Shown here in pieces: positions 23,627-37,000 of a stretch of 64,000 nt of DNA (positions within the stretch are counted from its first letter, which is position 1; each line of letters opens with the position of its first letter). The stretch is taken from the NCBI GenBank assembly GCA_026008535.1, contig BRKX01000011.1:17306001-17370000 (forward strand), in the 5' to 3' direction. This DNA comes from Perilla frutescens (Eukaryota > Streptophyta > Magnoliopsida > Lamiales > Lamiaceae). The translations under genes and the position numbers were made by a program. The notes below the pieces were generated by a model. It ran no database searches. It was not told the DNA's origin and saw only the letters and a program-made list of their open reading frames with translations.

Positions 23627-24393
23627 ATGTAATCTTCATCGGTGGATTGAACTAAAAACAATTCAAAGTTGCATTGAAAAACAAAATAAAATAAAATAAA
23701 TCATGTTGCAATTAAAAAAAAAAGGATGAAATTAAATAGTACAAAAAAATACTAAATAAAAAATGATAATGTTAATTATGTAATTTACATTCCTCTGAAA
23801 TAAAACCAGCCTCAATATAATTCAGCAAATAATATATTACTCGTTATTTATTTCATTAATTTAATTTAATGTTCAATAATAAATTGATAAATATAAATTA
23901 CAATTACGGTAGGTGCCCAAAAAGAATGTCAAATTCCAGAGAACTGTATACCTGAAATTCAACAAACATTCTCTTCATTTTCTTTTAGAGGAATAACAGA
24001 AAAGAATGGACATTTTACCAAAAATATATCTAAATCTGCACAATTCCAATCCAAGAAAAAAAAAGTAAATAAATAAATAAATAACAGAAAATAACTTCTT
24101 TTTTTCTTTTCTTTTTTATCCTATTAAATCAGTTCATTGTTCCTAATACAACTGCCAATTAATGCCACAACAAATTAAAACATATTCCTATTGGCATTAA
24201 TCCATCAATTTGGATGCCCATAGTAATTCACACCAAATTTATATTTATTTATTCCTCATTGTTAACGCCTATAATGTCTGTCTACAGCGGTAAAAAGAAA
24301 ACCAACACTTCCCTCACACACCACCATTATACAAGATCACCTTTTTTTCTTATCAGGGAAGAGAAAGAGTGTTCAAACAATCTTACTTCATCG
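23627..24393. other. Upstream region of the RFC3-like gene
   Basis: AT-rich DNA with A-rich and pyrimidine-rich tracts. I could not single out a TATA box. An in-frame ATG lies upstream at 24214, but the segment before 24394 reads like untranslated leader. Confidence 0.35.
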
Positions 24394-27300
24394 ATGTCGA
24401 GACAAGCGATCCTAGTCTCTAAATCAGCAGCCGATATCACCAGCCCGCACTCACCATCCCACTTCAAGTTACCTCCGTCGAGCCATCCGATCAGGTCAAC
24501 GCGCTCGGCTGGTTCGCCGGTGACTGCCTGGTCCAAGAAACTTGGTGAGTATGTCAAAGGAGATCATAAAAGGAATTCAAGCTTAACAGAAGAAAGCCTG
24601 CAAGAGTTCAACAGAAGAAATGCACTGGCAGCAGCAAGGTACAATAGCAGCAGCCCCTATTATAAGGGATTAACCGACTTTACACTCGATATCAACAGAG
24701 AAAAACAGAGTGTGTTGAACCCTGTAAGACAGAGCAACGCAGCAAGCCCATACTATAAAGGATTAACAGATTTTTCCCTGGTTATCAACAAGGAAAAACT
24801 CTCAGGGTCTAGCCCTGGAAGAGAAAGCCAGGCAGAAAGTTCCATCAGTTCTGGTTCCAGGTCCAGTTTTACGGTCAAGGTGCAAGAATGGGGTTCGTCT
24901 TGGTTTACCACGAAAAAACATGAAATCTCCGATGACGGTTGTGCATCAAAGACTACAGAAAAAGCAGCAGCAGCAAAAAAGGCCAAAGCCAAGGAAAAAA
25001 GAAATGACCCTGAATCTGAGAGGGAAAATGCTACTCTTCTTGGAATGAAGAGTGAAGAAACTATGGCTTCTGAGAAGCCCTTGAGGGAGAGAGACTCTGA
25101 ATCACTACCTATGCTGCCACTGTCACCACGAAATACACCTTCACCAGAATCATTACCGTATCCACTATCTCAGGAAACACCACCAACAGCACAGCCGTTT
25201 CCCTCACCTCTACCAACACCCCTCTCAGAAATGCAGATTGCACCAACATCACCAATGGTTGTCCAAAGCTCAGCACAGCAGACTCCATCTGTTGGAGGAG
25301 TTGCATATGAGAACCAGGAGACAAACACGAATGGAAATGAAAGTAAATTCACCTGGGCAGAGAAATATAGGCCTTTACAGTTGCAAGATTTCCTATGCAA
25401 TAGCAAAGCTGCAGTTGAACTACAGGCAGTAGTAAGGAATTGTCATGAAAAGGGAGAGGAATGTGGTCATTTCATATTTGAAGGCAACCCTGGGGTAGGA
25501 AAGAGAACCATGATTTGGGCTTTGCTTAGAGAAGCCTTTGGAGCCGACAAAGTGCAGGTTACAGTTAAATTTCATCTATAACATAGTTATCTGGAACTGG
25601 TATTACAACCCTGCTTTCCAGAAGTAATATGCATGTCATTCAATCTAATTGAACTTAATTTCACTCCAAGAGCAATCGAACAACCACTATCATTTTATAG
25701 CACCACTTATTTTCATAGTGTTCTAGCGTGAAAACTCATTAAAATGTTAATGGTACTCTGTCACAGTAATGTTTAGCATGCTACATGCTTGCAGAGTTGC
25801 AACTATCTGATCACTTGAGTTTGTTATCCACAGGCAAGAGAAGAATGCAAGGAATTTTACTTGAAGGTAAACTACACATGAAAATGCTAGCACCTAACAG
25901 AATATTCCAAGATCGTTTCATGATTAAGCATAAATCATACACGAGATAAATGAATTTAGTCATGAAAATCTAAAGGGAGGTTGACTTGATCAACTTCAAG
26001 AATACATCTTATGGTTATGGAACATTCACAGCACAAAATTTGCGTTAAATAAGCTTTGTAAGAAAAAATAGTAGAGCATAACTTGAGTTTTAAGAATAGC
26101 AACCATCTATAAACAATGTTCAATCCAAATGTTCAGAACCAGGAAAAAAATGCTGCTCAGTGAAGATTATTCACTGCACACACTTCTTAGTGCTAGTAAA
26201 CCACCCCTCATTTCCTAACCAGATTAACACATGGGGGGGGGGGGGGTTAGTTAGTATGTTTCTCAGTAGACCTTTCATATGTTTGACTCGCAGGGAGAAG
26301 CAGTGGAGAGCATCCACGTAAATTTAATGGTATCACCTCAACATACTGAAGTCAACTTTTCTGAACTTAAAGGTTACGCGAAGCATGTGATTTATGAACT
26401 TATCAATGAGAAAAATCAGAAGTTGTCTAACGAAGTATTGCACAGCAGCCCCAAGAACTGTCGAGGTACAAATATCAAAGTTTAACAAGCAATTATTTGG
26501 CTTCAAACTTGCAGATCAATAACATATCATCTAATGAATATAACATACGCAGCTATTATCCTATACGAAGCAGACAAGCTATCTACTGATGCCCTGTCGT
26601 ATGTGAAATGGATGCTAGAGAAGTTCAAAGGATGTAACAAGGTATTTTTTTGCTGCAGTGATGCCTCAAAGCTCGAGTCCATAAAGCCACTTTGCAGGTG
26701 CATTCGACTGCTTGAACCTACAAATGAAGAGGTGCCGAGACAATGTCTCATACTTTCAAACTGTCAGCTTACCTTCCCCCAAATCTGACTTACTTCAAGT
26801 TATAGTCATATAGCTTCCACCTGAGCAGTTCCCTCTTTTTTATAGGTTCTCAAAGTACTGGCCTCCATAGCAATCAAAGAAGGGATAGAGCTACCTCAAC
26901 AATTGGCCAATAAAATTACTGAAAATTGCAGGAATAACCTAAGACAAGCCATACGCTCATTTGAAGCTACTTGGAACTTCAAGTACAGTCCAGAAAAGTG
27001 CACATAATTAGTTCATGTTGGAAGTTAGATATGTCTCTGGTGAATTACTAAGAGTCTAATATTGGCTAACATTCTCAATTTCCCATACCTTGTTGTGCAA
27101 TGAAGTCACTGCAGGTCTTCCTTAAAGGGAGCTCAACTTATCAGAACTGGGTGGGAAGATACAATAGCCAATATAGCAAGAAATGCCGTAAAAGAACAAA
27201 GCCCGAAACAGTAAGTACCATCTAACATATATCAACCACTTATTTTAGACATGGACCATTTTTAAAGTTAACGGTGCAGACACATATCCACAGGCTTTAC

Positions 27301-28469
27301 AAGATTCGTCAAGAACTTCAAATTCTTATAGAGCACAATGTGGCTCCAGGTTTCGTATTCCAAGTAAGAAGGATCCAATTTTACACTTACCATTCACAAT
27401 TTCAATTATGTTAACAAATTATGTCTTATGCAGGCTCTAACAGCAGAACTAAAGATAATTCTTCCACAACAGTTTCTGCCTCAGTTTGACAAGCTATACA
27501 ATGATTGTAAAGTATAAACTCCAATACTATGCTTTTCTCTGGTAGACTCACTTGTGCATGATAGAAGTGCCACAGCATGGACAACTAAACAAACCCTTTG
27601 ATTCTCAGAAAAATCAAGCCACTACAAAGTACTTGGCCTCTGAGCATCAACTAGAGGAATCTGGAAAAGGACTAAATGATCCAAGAAAGAATGTACAAGA
27701 GTTCATGAGGATTGAAGGTAAGCAATAAGCATCCATCACATGAATGACACATTTAGAGAAACAAACGATAGATTCATCATTTAACAATATAACACAGAAA
27801 ATAAATTGAATAAGTGCACTGCCTAAAGAATACAAGGAAAAAGTCCTACAGAGCTTTTCCAACCATGGCAGAGAAATTGTTTGTGTTTCAAGCAAGATAT
27901 TACTGCAATTTGGAATTTTCAATATTGGTTCACTAATTTTACAGAGCCCAAGAACTTCCTGGGCAATACCCTTATCACAATTGGGTTCTCTATTCATAAT
28001 GAAGAATCCATGTAACAGCCCAATTAAAAGTAGTCTAAACAACTTAATTTGTGCTTTAAACAAAGCAGCCCCATAATACAACAAAATCTCCAGATAAAAC
28101 TTGTATGTAGTATCCTAAATCCAAAAGGTGTTTTATATTCATGCAACTCAGAATATTTAACAGCCAAATGTTAAAGATAAACTAGAACTAGAGGAGCCCT
28201 TTATGGAGTAAAATTTACACAAAAATGCTAACTAATAAAACTACTTTACATATTTGAAATTATTAGTTTTTCAGTTTAGATCTAAGTAATGAAACTGGTA
28301 ATTGATTATTTGTCGACAAAGTTTTTTAGTAAATACTAATGGTATAAATGTTTTCTTTCTTGCAACTCGTTAGAGTTTACCTCAGTAGTTTATTCTTAAC
28401 ACCTTTTTTCTTCTTTCGTTTTTAGAGTTTATGGCAAGATTCATGAGTTGGTACAAAGCCTGGGTTTAA
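24394..28469 (+). CDS. Replication factor C subunit 3-like AAA+ clamp-loader paralogue
   Basis: Exons by splice site and phase: 24394-25557, 25834-25866, 26294-26465, 26553-26731, 26846-26997, 27115-27210, 27294-27363, 27434-27511, 27576-27717, 28426-28469; about 709 residues. Residues 1-318 are a Ser/Pro-rich extension, probably disordered, with two copies of SPYYKGLTDF (about 87 and 118). The clamp-loader part starts with WAEKYRP (about 321). Walker A is GNPGVGKRT (364-372); the Walker B region is IILYEADKL (458-466). It ends IEEFMARFMSWYK, the typical RFC3 C-terminus. RFC3 belongs to the complex that loads PCNA in the nucleus. The extra N-terminus, the Tyr in Walker B and LCRC in place of the SRC motif mark a divergent paralogue, so clamp loading is unproven. 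The join 27511/27576 is uncertain: 27508/27569 also stays open. The start at 24394 was chosen over 24214. Confidence 0.85.
26233..26246. repeat. Run of 14 G in intron 2 of the RFC3-like gene
   Basis: An uninterrupted G14 about 50 bp before the exon 3 acceptor. Such runs are rare in AT-rich plant introns and are prone to length error. Confidence 0.8.
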
Positions 28470-28591
28470 AAGAAGGTCTGGCCAGAAAGAAGCCAGGAGC
28501 TACCTGAGATCTTATCTCTACCATTCCATATTTTACTTATTAAGGATTCTAGCAACATCTTGTTGTACACCATTGCAGCATAAAGTATGAC

Positions 28592-28597
28592 AATAAA
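28592..28597 (+). terminator. Polyadenylation signal candidate, RFC3-like gene
   Basis: AATAAA, 123 bp after the stop codon, in an AT-rich 3' region. Confidence 0.4.
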
Positions 28598-31077
28598 CTA
28601 ATAAAAAAATGATAGATTCCTACATCCTGTATATTAGTGAATTAAAAACCATTGCTGCGTGCAAAACTTATTCTGGATCTTTTTCCTGTATTATTCTCAA
28701 AATATGATTACTTAAAACTATTCTGAAGAATAATTCTCTTTAGCCAAGTATTCCATCCTGAAGCCCAAGTCTGTATGTATGAAACTTAGATTTCAAATTC
28801 TTAACATTGTACAAAGATGTTTATGAGTTGGATAAATCACATAAATTGTTCAGGTTATTTGCAGAGTTAAGGTGAAAATCATCCCTTATGGCACATTATA
28901 AGTAACTGGATCACTCCCTTCAAGAGCTCACTAGGATTGTTACAAGGAAGATAGCATAGGCACCACCAAAGCAGCAATTTTATGGAAAGTACGTCTCAAG
29001 AGGAAGACTCCTATCTCATAATAATGACCCTGATTTTACATGTCTAAAATCTCCATGTTTCCAGACCTGACACTACATCATTCCAGATACTTGACCCCAA
29101 CCCCCCAGTAAAAAAAACAAAAAAACAAAAAAATAACATAAAAGACAATAAAAGGAAAAGGAACGAAAAACCTACTTCAATTGCCAAGGTAAAGTGACTA
29201 TTTATGTATTTTTTTCATAATTATCCTTGCTACTTAAATCAGTGAATAGAAGGAAAAATGGCATTTAACAGATCCAAATCACTGAAAGAAGGAAAATCAC
29301 ATGACTTCATGTAGAATTACTTCTAAGAATGAGCCAGGAACCATAAGCCAAGAAAGCATGAGCTGAAAGCAACTGATTTTCATTTACTCAGCCCACAATA
29401 CTATCAATAAAAATTTTGATATTTCAAAATTAAAGACATAAGTTTCACAAGCAAATACTACCAAGTTTATGATAATGTGGCATACTGGACCTTTATAGGT
29501 TATTGGAACCATCTGAGGAATGGTCCGCCCACAAATTCTGTAGCACATTATGTCTCAGCATATGTAAGCACCAATGTATCAGTGAACATTAACGGCATAC
29601 ATTTTATGCACAGAGAAAATTCGCCCATTCGAAATATGTTCACCACAGACCATTGACATGATGGTTCTTGGACCACTTTCATCAATTACTAATTTAAAAT
29701 ATATTGTAGGTGCCATCCCAGGAAACAAGGCACAATCCAAAACCTTCACAAAAAAATGCGCTGCTTTACATGTCATCGCCAGGAGCTTGGGAATGAGAGA
29801 GATTCTTGTTCAGTCCTTTCATGAAGATGTACTATTATTCTTAAGGCTAAATCCAATATGCATAATTATGAAAAGGTCTAATATTATGAAGCATAAAGCA
29901 ATGCTTTGAGTGATAATCACTTGTGTATCTTTGAAAAAGCTGAGGAGAAATCCAGGACACAGAACTGCTGAAATAATCTTAAATTGATCTAATGTAGAGT
30001 AACTTCATGTATTAAATGATTGCTGCTTGGCTATGTGATTTCCATCTCCAAAGATGATGGAGTCATGGAGGTAACTTTCTGTTCTGGGCATTGGTTAACT
30101 TCCTTGGGGGTAAACGGCACCTTAACCACAATAAAGTTGTCCATAGATCACATTGATTTGAGGATTGGATTGGTGCCACATAAAATATCACATCGCCAAA
30201 GTCTACCATTTGGACCGTGGATAAAGGTACAAATGAATCTTGTGGATGCATACACAAACTAAGTTCAAACTCGGTATGTCAAGCAAATAGATGCATGAAC
30301 CACTAAGTGATAATAAAAAGGAATCAACTGAATGATTGTAGCTCGCCTCATGTTTTGCATTGAAATTATTGAGTATACCAATAGTTCAAACACAGTTGGA
30401 CACATGTACAGAGTTAGTTCAAAATTGTTTGTTAAGCAAGAGATGGATGAACCACTAAGTGACGATTAAAAAGAATCAACTGAATGATTGTAGCTCATCC
30501 ATTGCTTTGTATTGAAGTTTACCAATAGTTTTTAGATAATCAGGTTTTTATGGTCACAATAAAATAGGTCTTGCCTGCTAATTACATAACCAAATGCAAA
30601 ATAAAGCAAAAGATCATGTCCACATTACAAGCAGGAGACAGATCATGGTTGGATTGGAGAAAAGGAAAAACAAATAAAGGTAGAGCTTACTGGTTAATTT
30701 TTTTAGAGATAATAACAACAAAAAAATAACTATGTTTATGAAACTATTGACTGAGAAGATTTAAGTAATATCTTAACAAAAATTTCATAAGGATATCCTT
30801 ATATGCATGCACACTATTCCAAGCACACCTATGCAAACTCACACACAAAAAACACGCACTGAGGGATCAACCTGGTATTAGAATTAATATCCACCCAGGA
30901 CAATAAACCTTAATTTCTTCATTAACAGGATCATAGAAAGTCTGCAAGCCTTTTTCAATGTATAAGAGAGTAGATAAAATTAAGAGAGGACTGTTCATAT
31001 CTGTTACGTTCTAGAGAAAACAGTTTACAAAATCAGTTGTGTGCTATCTAACCTCAGAAAATGTTGTAAGAAACACT
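28598..31077. other. Convergent intergenic region
   Basis: This lies between the 3' ends of the RFC3-like gene (plus) and SEC23 (minus). Short open stretches at 29579-29776 (minus), 29658-29909 (plus) and 30020-30262 (plus) overlap each other and match no domain I know. A local tandem duplication is at 30263-30533. Some of this will be 3' untranslated sequence. Confidence 0.4.
30263..30533 (+). repeat. Diverged tandem duplication, period about 150 bp
   Basis: The stretch containing GAACCACTAAGTGATAAT, then AATCAACTGAATGATTGTAG, and ending TACCAATAGTT occurs at about 30270-30387 and again at about 30425-30531 with scattered substitutions and short deletions. Confidence 0.75.
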
Positions 31078-34000
31078 CTATTGAACTGCCAAGCGCTGAA
31101 GGTGATCCGAGAAGACCTCAAAGCTGACATCATCAGTGAAAATAATATCGCCTCCAGGAGCTGCTGCAGAATCTGAATTATAAGTAGCTGAAGGATTTAA
31201 CTTCGCTAGCAGAAAACGGGCCTGCACATTTTATTGCAATAAATCATATTATGGCATGATCGGATATATGAACCTGAAGGCTAAAAGCAATAAAAGATCA
31301 CAAATATTTGACACTACAAGTCTAGAATGATCAACATCTTCATTGTCAGGACATTTCCTCCAGCAACAGAATAAAGTGACCTCATGGCTCATGCCCCTAT
31401 AGATCCTGATAAAATTCTCTCAATAGGACCATCGTTCTGTCTTAAGAGCCTCTCCCAGCCCTTGTACCATGCTTGCACAATCAACTCAAGAGAGAGATTG
31501 CATAAACATGTACTCTTCTGCAAGCTAATTTTAATCTACTAATGAACTATTCTCCTTAGCCCTTGGTAAGTTTAGAAATCCATAAAATTCTTGTCAATTC
31601 TCATTTTCCCTCATATATTGGGCTATCATAATATATCCTTCTAATTCGCAGATTCATTTGAGAGAAAGCAACACATAACTGAGATAATATTAACCTTATA
31701 ATGGAAAACAACAGAGCAATTAATGGAGGAAAAAAAAACCCATTGACTCAGAGAGATTGAATTTATCATTGTCCCTGATTGCAAGAATTAATGCTGCATC
31801 AATGCATTATTAGGATTTCTTCGTCTTACAGTGATCTACTTCATAATTATCAGTATAGCATGTGGGAATAGCAATAGCCTTAAATCATTAGATAGTTACA
31901 ACATGTCTTTCGAAGTAAGTAACAACATGACTTTCGAAGTAAGTACATCGTTTGATTACAATATTTTAAGATATATTGGCATAATGCAGCTCTAAAGACA
32001 ATGAAATTTTCAACAGCCCATATATCCCATAATAAATCCCAAGTATGGTAGGTACTAGGTACTACAGAACCAGGTTCATATCCCTAATAGGGAAGCCCAT
32101 GCCTTAAGCAACATTCTGAACCAAATATGGATAATTCAGCGAGTTCCCAAGCATTCAGTTAATAAAAGCTGATTCTATGCCGAAGTTGCATACACTACAT
32201 AGCCATGAGTAACAACACAAAAATGCATGCAAACAAAGCAAGAATACAGTGCGTAGTTGATTATGCATTAGAGAAACTAGTTCTGATGGAAGAGAATTAC
32301 AGACCTGAGAACCATGTTGATCACAGATAACAAGGCGAGGAACTGGGAATCTTTCTCTTATTATGGCATCAACGTCATTCCGAGGAGCTTGCAGCAAGTG
32401 AGCAAAGGCCTAAAAAAACAAAAGATTTGATAATGTAATCATCAAGTTGTGTAAGAGTAACCGGCTAAATGTCTAGACTTTAGACCTAACAACTTAACCA
32501 AGTTCAACAATGAGGTGCCTATGCAGTTGTTACTCCAATTAAAGGAACAACCGTATCAGTGAAGTATAATGCATGATGTGATCTTAATTTGATTCATGTG
32601 GTCTTCTTAAATTGTCCACAGTGGGTCAGCGTCTACTCTGAAGTATTTCATTTTTACTTCTTGATTAAAGAATTAAGGAGTTTGGGAGAAGAGGAAATTG
32701 CTATTTTTAGATAATATTAAATGGTAGAGGTATACAAGTGTACAAGTACAATAATCTCTTCTATCTGATGCTAGTGGATTACATATTTACTGGGGTTGAT
32801 AACCCAAAGTAGTTAAATGGTTCACTACAAGTCGTTTTAAAACTTGCTTGTCTAAGCTAATAATCAATTTCTACAAGATTAAACAAATTTACAATACACA
32901 CATCATATTAAAAAATCTTATCGAATCTGATAAAATGAGCACAAGGGGAGGGAAATCCCATATGGTTTACTTATAACTATCTGCAATACGATGGAATGTC
33001 TAGGCAAAAAGAAAGGGAGACAATTTAATATCTTTATACATTAAGAACCACCACTTGGAAACAGCTTGTACCACCACTTCAGGATCTCTCGGATAAATTG
33101 CAGTACGTGTATGAATAGCAAAAGCTAGTCATGTAGCAAAAGACTTACTTGATGTTCAGGCAATTCATGATATCCAGCTTTCCGCCATTGAGCAATAGTT
33201 GATCCATGAAATATAACGATAGTGAAATACGAATCCAGAAGAAGAATTTTATCAGCAGCAATGGAAACCACGTCAAGAAGTGCAGCTTCTGGCCCAGAGT
33301 GGAAAGAGTAGGAGATCAAGGAAGGTTGGATCATGACAACTGAATTAGAAACATTTTCCCTATTCAGAATCATTCTAAAGTATGCCGTCTCGTCTGGGCT
33401 ATTATTGAAGACCTGAATAGAAAGGTAAAAAAAAAATCCAAATCTAAGCTCAATAAAAAAAGTCTACAAAGTATTAGAGGTGCAGTCATGAAGGAAAAAA
33501 TATCAGAGTTGCCTATCTTTATTCTACAACTCGTCTTTGAGACATAGTATGTACTTTAAAATATGATCTCATTTTATTTTGGAGTTTCCACTTAAAAGGT
33601 AAGAAAAGGGCATCTAAAGTGTGTCTAACCTAGCAATTTTTTTTATTTTTTTATTTTTGAATGGGAAGTAGGTATCTAACATTAGTTTCGGAGTGTAAAA
33701 CAGAAAAATAGTATAATGCACCAAGTCTGTGAAATTCATTGGACATCACATCACAGGTGCATTTTGATCAAAGATGAATGCATGAATTTTAATTGCAGAG
33801 TTGATACCCAAAATAACAGATGGCATGCCATATTGTACCTAATCAATATTAGAGGGATTTGTTGCTTTAAACAGAGCTACATCATCTCATTTTTTCCAGT
33901 ACTTCTTTGCACTGTAATTAATGCTGCCTCTACCCAAATGTTATATTAAAAAGGAGAAATAACATTTGAAAGTGAGTGTGTGGGCGGTTCTTCATCAAGT

Positions 34001-37000
34001 GGTGCAGGTAGGTGTCCCAGTGTATTGGCTGTTGGTTGTTAGTCTGGCTTTTTTGCTAGTCAAACTTCATTAGATTCTATCCAGTCATTGTAGTTGTGAT
34101 TTGATTTAATTATAATATCTCAAAAAAAGCAACATTGAGAGAGAGATAATCATGTACCTGGACAAATTGCGAACGCCGTAAGTGGAACATGAACTGAGGG
34201 AATATCGATAATCTAGGGGATAAACCGAAAGAAGAAGGGTTGTCCTTCTGGTACTCTCCGAATTGTGTACATATATGTATCAATGATTTATCAAGCCACC
34301 TTATAGGATCAAATTCAGCCTGCAGAGAACATTTAATTTATAACTTCAGAACAAAGGTAAAGCAAGCAATACTAAGAAGCAATCAGAAGATAACAGGCAT
34401 AGCACCCATCCTCACCACATAATTGCAATAAAATCAAGGAGTAGAGAAATTTTTTCTGTCTGTTGGTGTACTTAACCGACTATCTAGCAACCAAAAATAC
34501 AGCTATCAAGTGAAACCTTCAATGTTATCTCATAGGAAGTATATACGGATATACCTCTTTGAGTAAGAAATTAATGTCTTCCCAAAGGTAGTTACTAACA
34601 GATGGACCATTAAGTATTATTTCTAAGACTAAGATATTACAAGGCACCTGCATGTACAGTGATGACACTAAAAGCAATAGCCTCAGAATAAACATAATCA
34701 GACAACTGATAGTTTGTTATACATGTCCTCAGGAAATAATAAGTTTATACCCTTAACCCTTTTCAAAATAAGGTAAAATTTATCCACTGATATATAACAA
34801 CCAAAAAGGTAATTCTAAAGCAAAAGAGGATGACTTATATTCTCTATGCTGTAACATCAGCTACATCATGCATGGCAAATCAACAAGCTTCAAATAAAGT
34901 GCAAGCAAGACTCAAGTCAAGAACCATGCTCTAGGAGAGTTGTCGATTGGAGAAGTCCCTTGATAAGGTTCATGAGAGGATTGAATTTAGGGTTGCCTGG
35001 TGGGTCTAAAAGCACAAAGAATTCAAGCCTTCCTCATATTTGATACTATTAGACATTGGAGCAGCGCCATTTAGTTACTTCTTATGTTTTATTTGGGATT
35101 CATCATCATCATCCCCATTTATTCTATGATTATTCACAATAGATAAAATTTCCTTGTTATCCACTGAAAAAAGAGAGTCAAGAATCATGTCGAGTTTATC
35201 TAATTAGAAAATATTGCAGACTTCTTTATAGGGTATCCTAAAAGGTGTTTCAGAATAACACACACCATGTCCACCTTCTGGATATAGCAGTATATACTTA
35301 TAAGTCAAAATATTATAAACTTTAAAGATTGGTGGCCTCATCAGGGTCAACACAAGGCATGGGAAATCTTGATTTTGTCAGGCTTAATAAACAAACAGAA
35401 CCACAACTTTATCACAGGTTGTCTTATGCTTCAGCATATGAAGTCTAAAACAAGAGAAATTCTAGGTTCTTCACAATATCTCAGCCAGAAAAGGCATAGG
35501 ATATCACCTCAGTTTCCATTTTGAAAGAAACTTGGCGTGCCATTACTACGGCAGCTGCTTCTTGGTCAAATCCAGATATTAGTTCCTGCAGAATAAAACA
35601 TAAGGAAATAATCATATGTGATATCTTGTGTGGAAGGAAGAATTGTGCTAAATTCTCTAGCTCAGAAAAATTTCTGAGTACAGAAATATTATGGTTGTGC
35701 CATGATGCTATATTGAGAATCACAAGAAAAGGGTATAGAACAAAACATTAAGATACTTACATCTTTGATCCCAGGTCCAGCAACCCATCTTCTGGAGAGA
35801 GTAGTGGCACGGAGTCTCATCTGCCCACTGCTGTGTTGATAACTGGAGAAGAATATTTATATAAAAGTTAGGAAACCCCTAATTAAAAGACCAAACTATC
35901 TGCTGCATGATCAAATTGATCGAGAATTCAAGATAAAAATCAGTTCAGAATCTTACTAGGTCAGAAACTGGAAATAAAACTGGTTGTTAGCTGATTGAGA
36001 AATAATGTCTGGACTCTCTTTCTTGGCAACATCGAATATTATACACAAAGAAGTATTTTTGTCAAGGCCACACAACTTCCATGCAGTGGTATTCCCTTGG
36101 CCAATAACAGTTTCAGAGCACAAAGGACCTTTCTGCAGAAACCAGACACTGTTAAAAATTTAGCCAGATGCACATAGGATGGAATCCTTCAGAAGGCCTA
36201 GGTCATACCTTTTCAAGTGATGCACAAGGCCCAATTATTCCCTGAATTTTGATATCTTTTGAGCAGTTGATCTCAAAAATACCACTGCAAAAATTAAATG
36301 GACTTAGTTGGGCGTCCTACCTAAATCAGCCTGCTTAAATATGTACTAAATATACATTATTAATATAAAAAGAATCTTAACAGTGAAACTTCAAAATGGC
36401 TAGAAACATTCGTTGCAAAAGAATTTTTATTGGTATACACAGTCAGAACATTATGGAGAAGTAAACAGAAACTTGATTTAGAGCCAACTGCATTAGCCAA
36501 TCTTATTGGATTTTCAGAAAAATAAGATAGTAAAACAAAAGCCTATCCAAACCTTACTTTGATGCCAATCCCAGATCATGATCACCAGCTTGGAACACAC
36601 ATTTTAAAGAATCCTTGAAAACTGAATGGCCAAAACTTTCAGCAAGAACAACAAGCCCTCCAGTTTTCTCAACTGCTATTTTAAGCTCGGCAACACCAAC
36701 CTGGTAAATACATGTATGAAAAGAATGACAGTTACTGATTTCCTTATTTAACGAAGATTCAAGATATTACTAAAAATGAATCTGCAGGAGTTACTAAGAC
36801 ACTTCTAAAAAAGGCAGTAGATAGTTGGGACAGTTTACTTTGGCACCATTGCCTGTCAGAGTAATGCGTTGAAACATAATTGGCGGCCTTAAGAAATTTC
36901 TTAAAGACCAATTTGTCTATGAAATTCTTATTACAGGAAACAAGAAATCGTTTTAGAAAAAGTTTGAGTTGTTACAAAGGGATGAGTAATCTTAAGTGAT

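Noticed and set aside
27647..28084. Minus-strand 145-codon frame opposite the RFC3-like gene
   Set aside because: It overlaps exon 9 and the following intron antisense, has no known domain, and plus-strand exons explain the region.
29579..30262. Small overlapping frames between the convergent genes
   Set aside because: They overlap on opposite strands, match nothing I know and show no splice pattern linking them.
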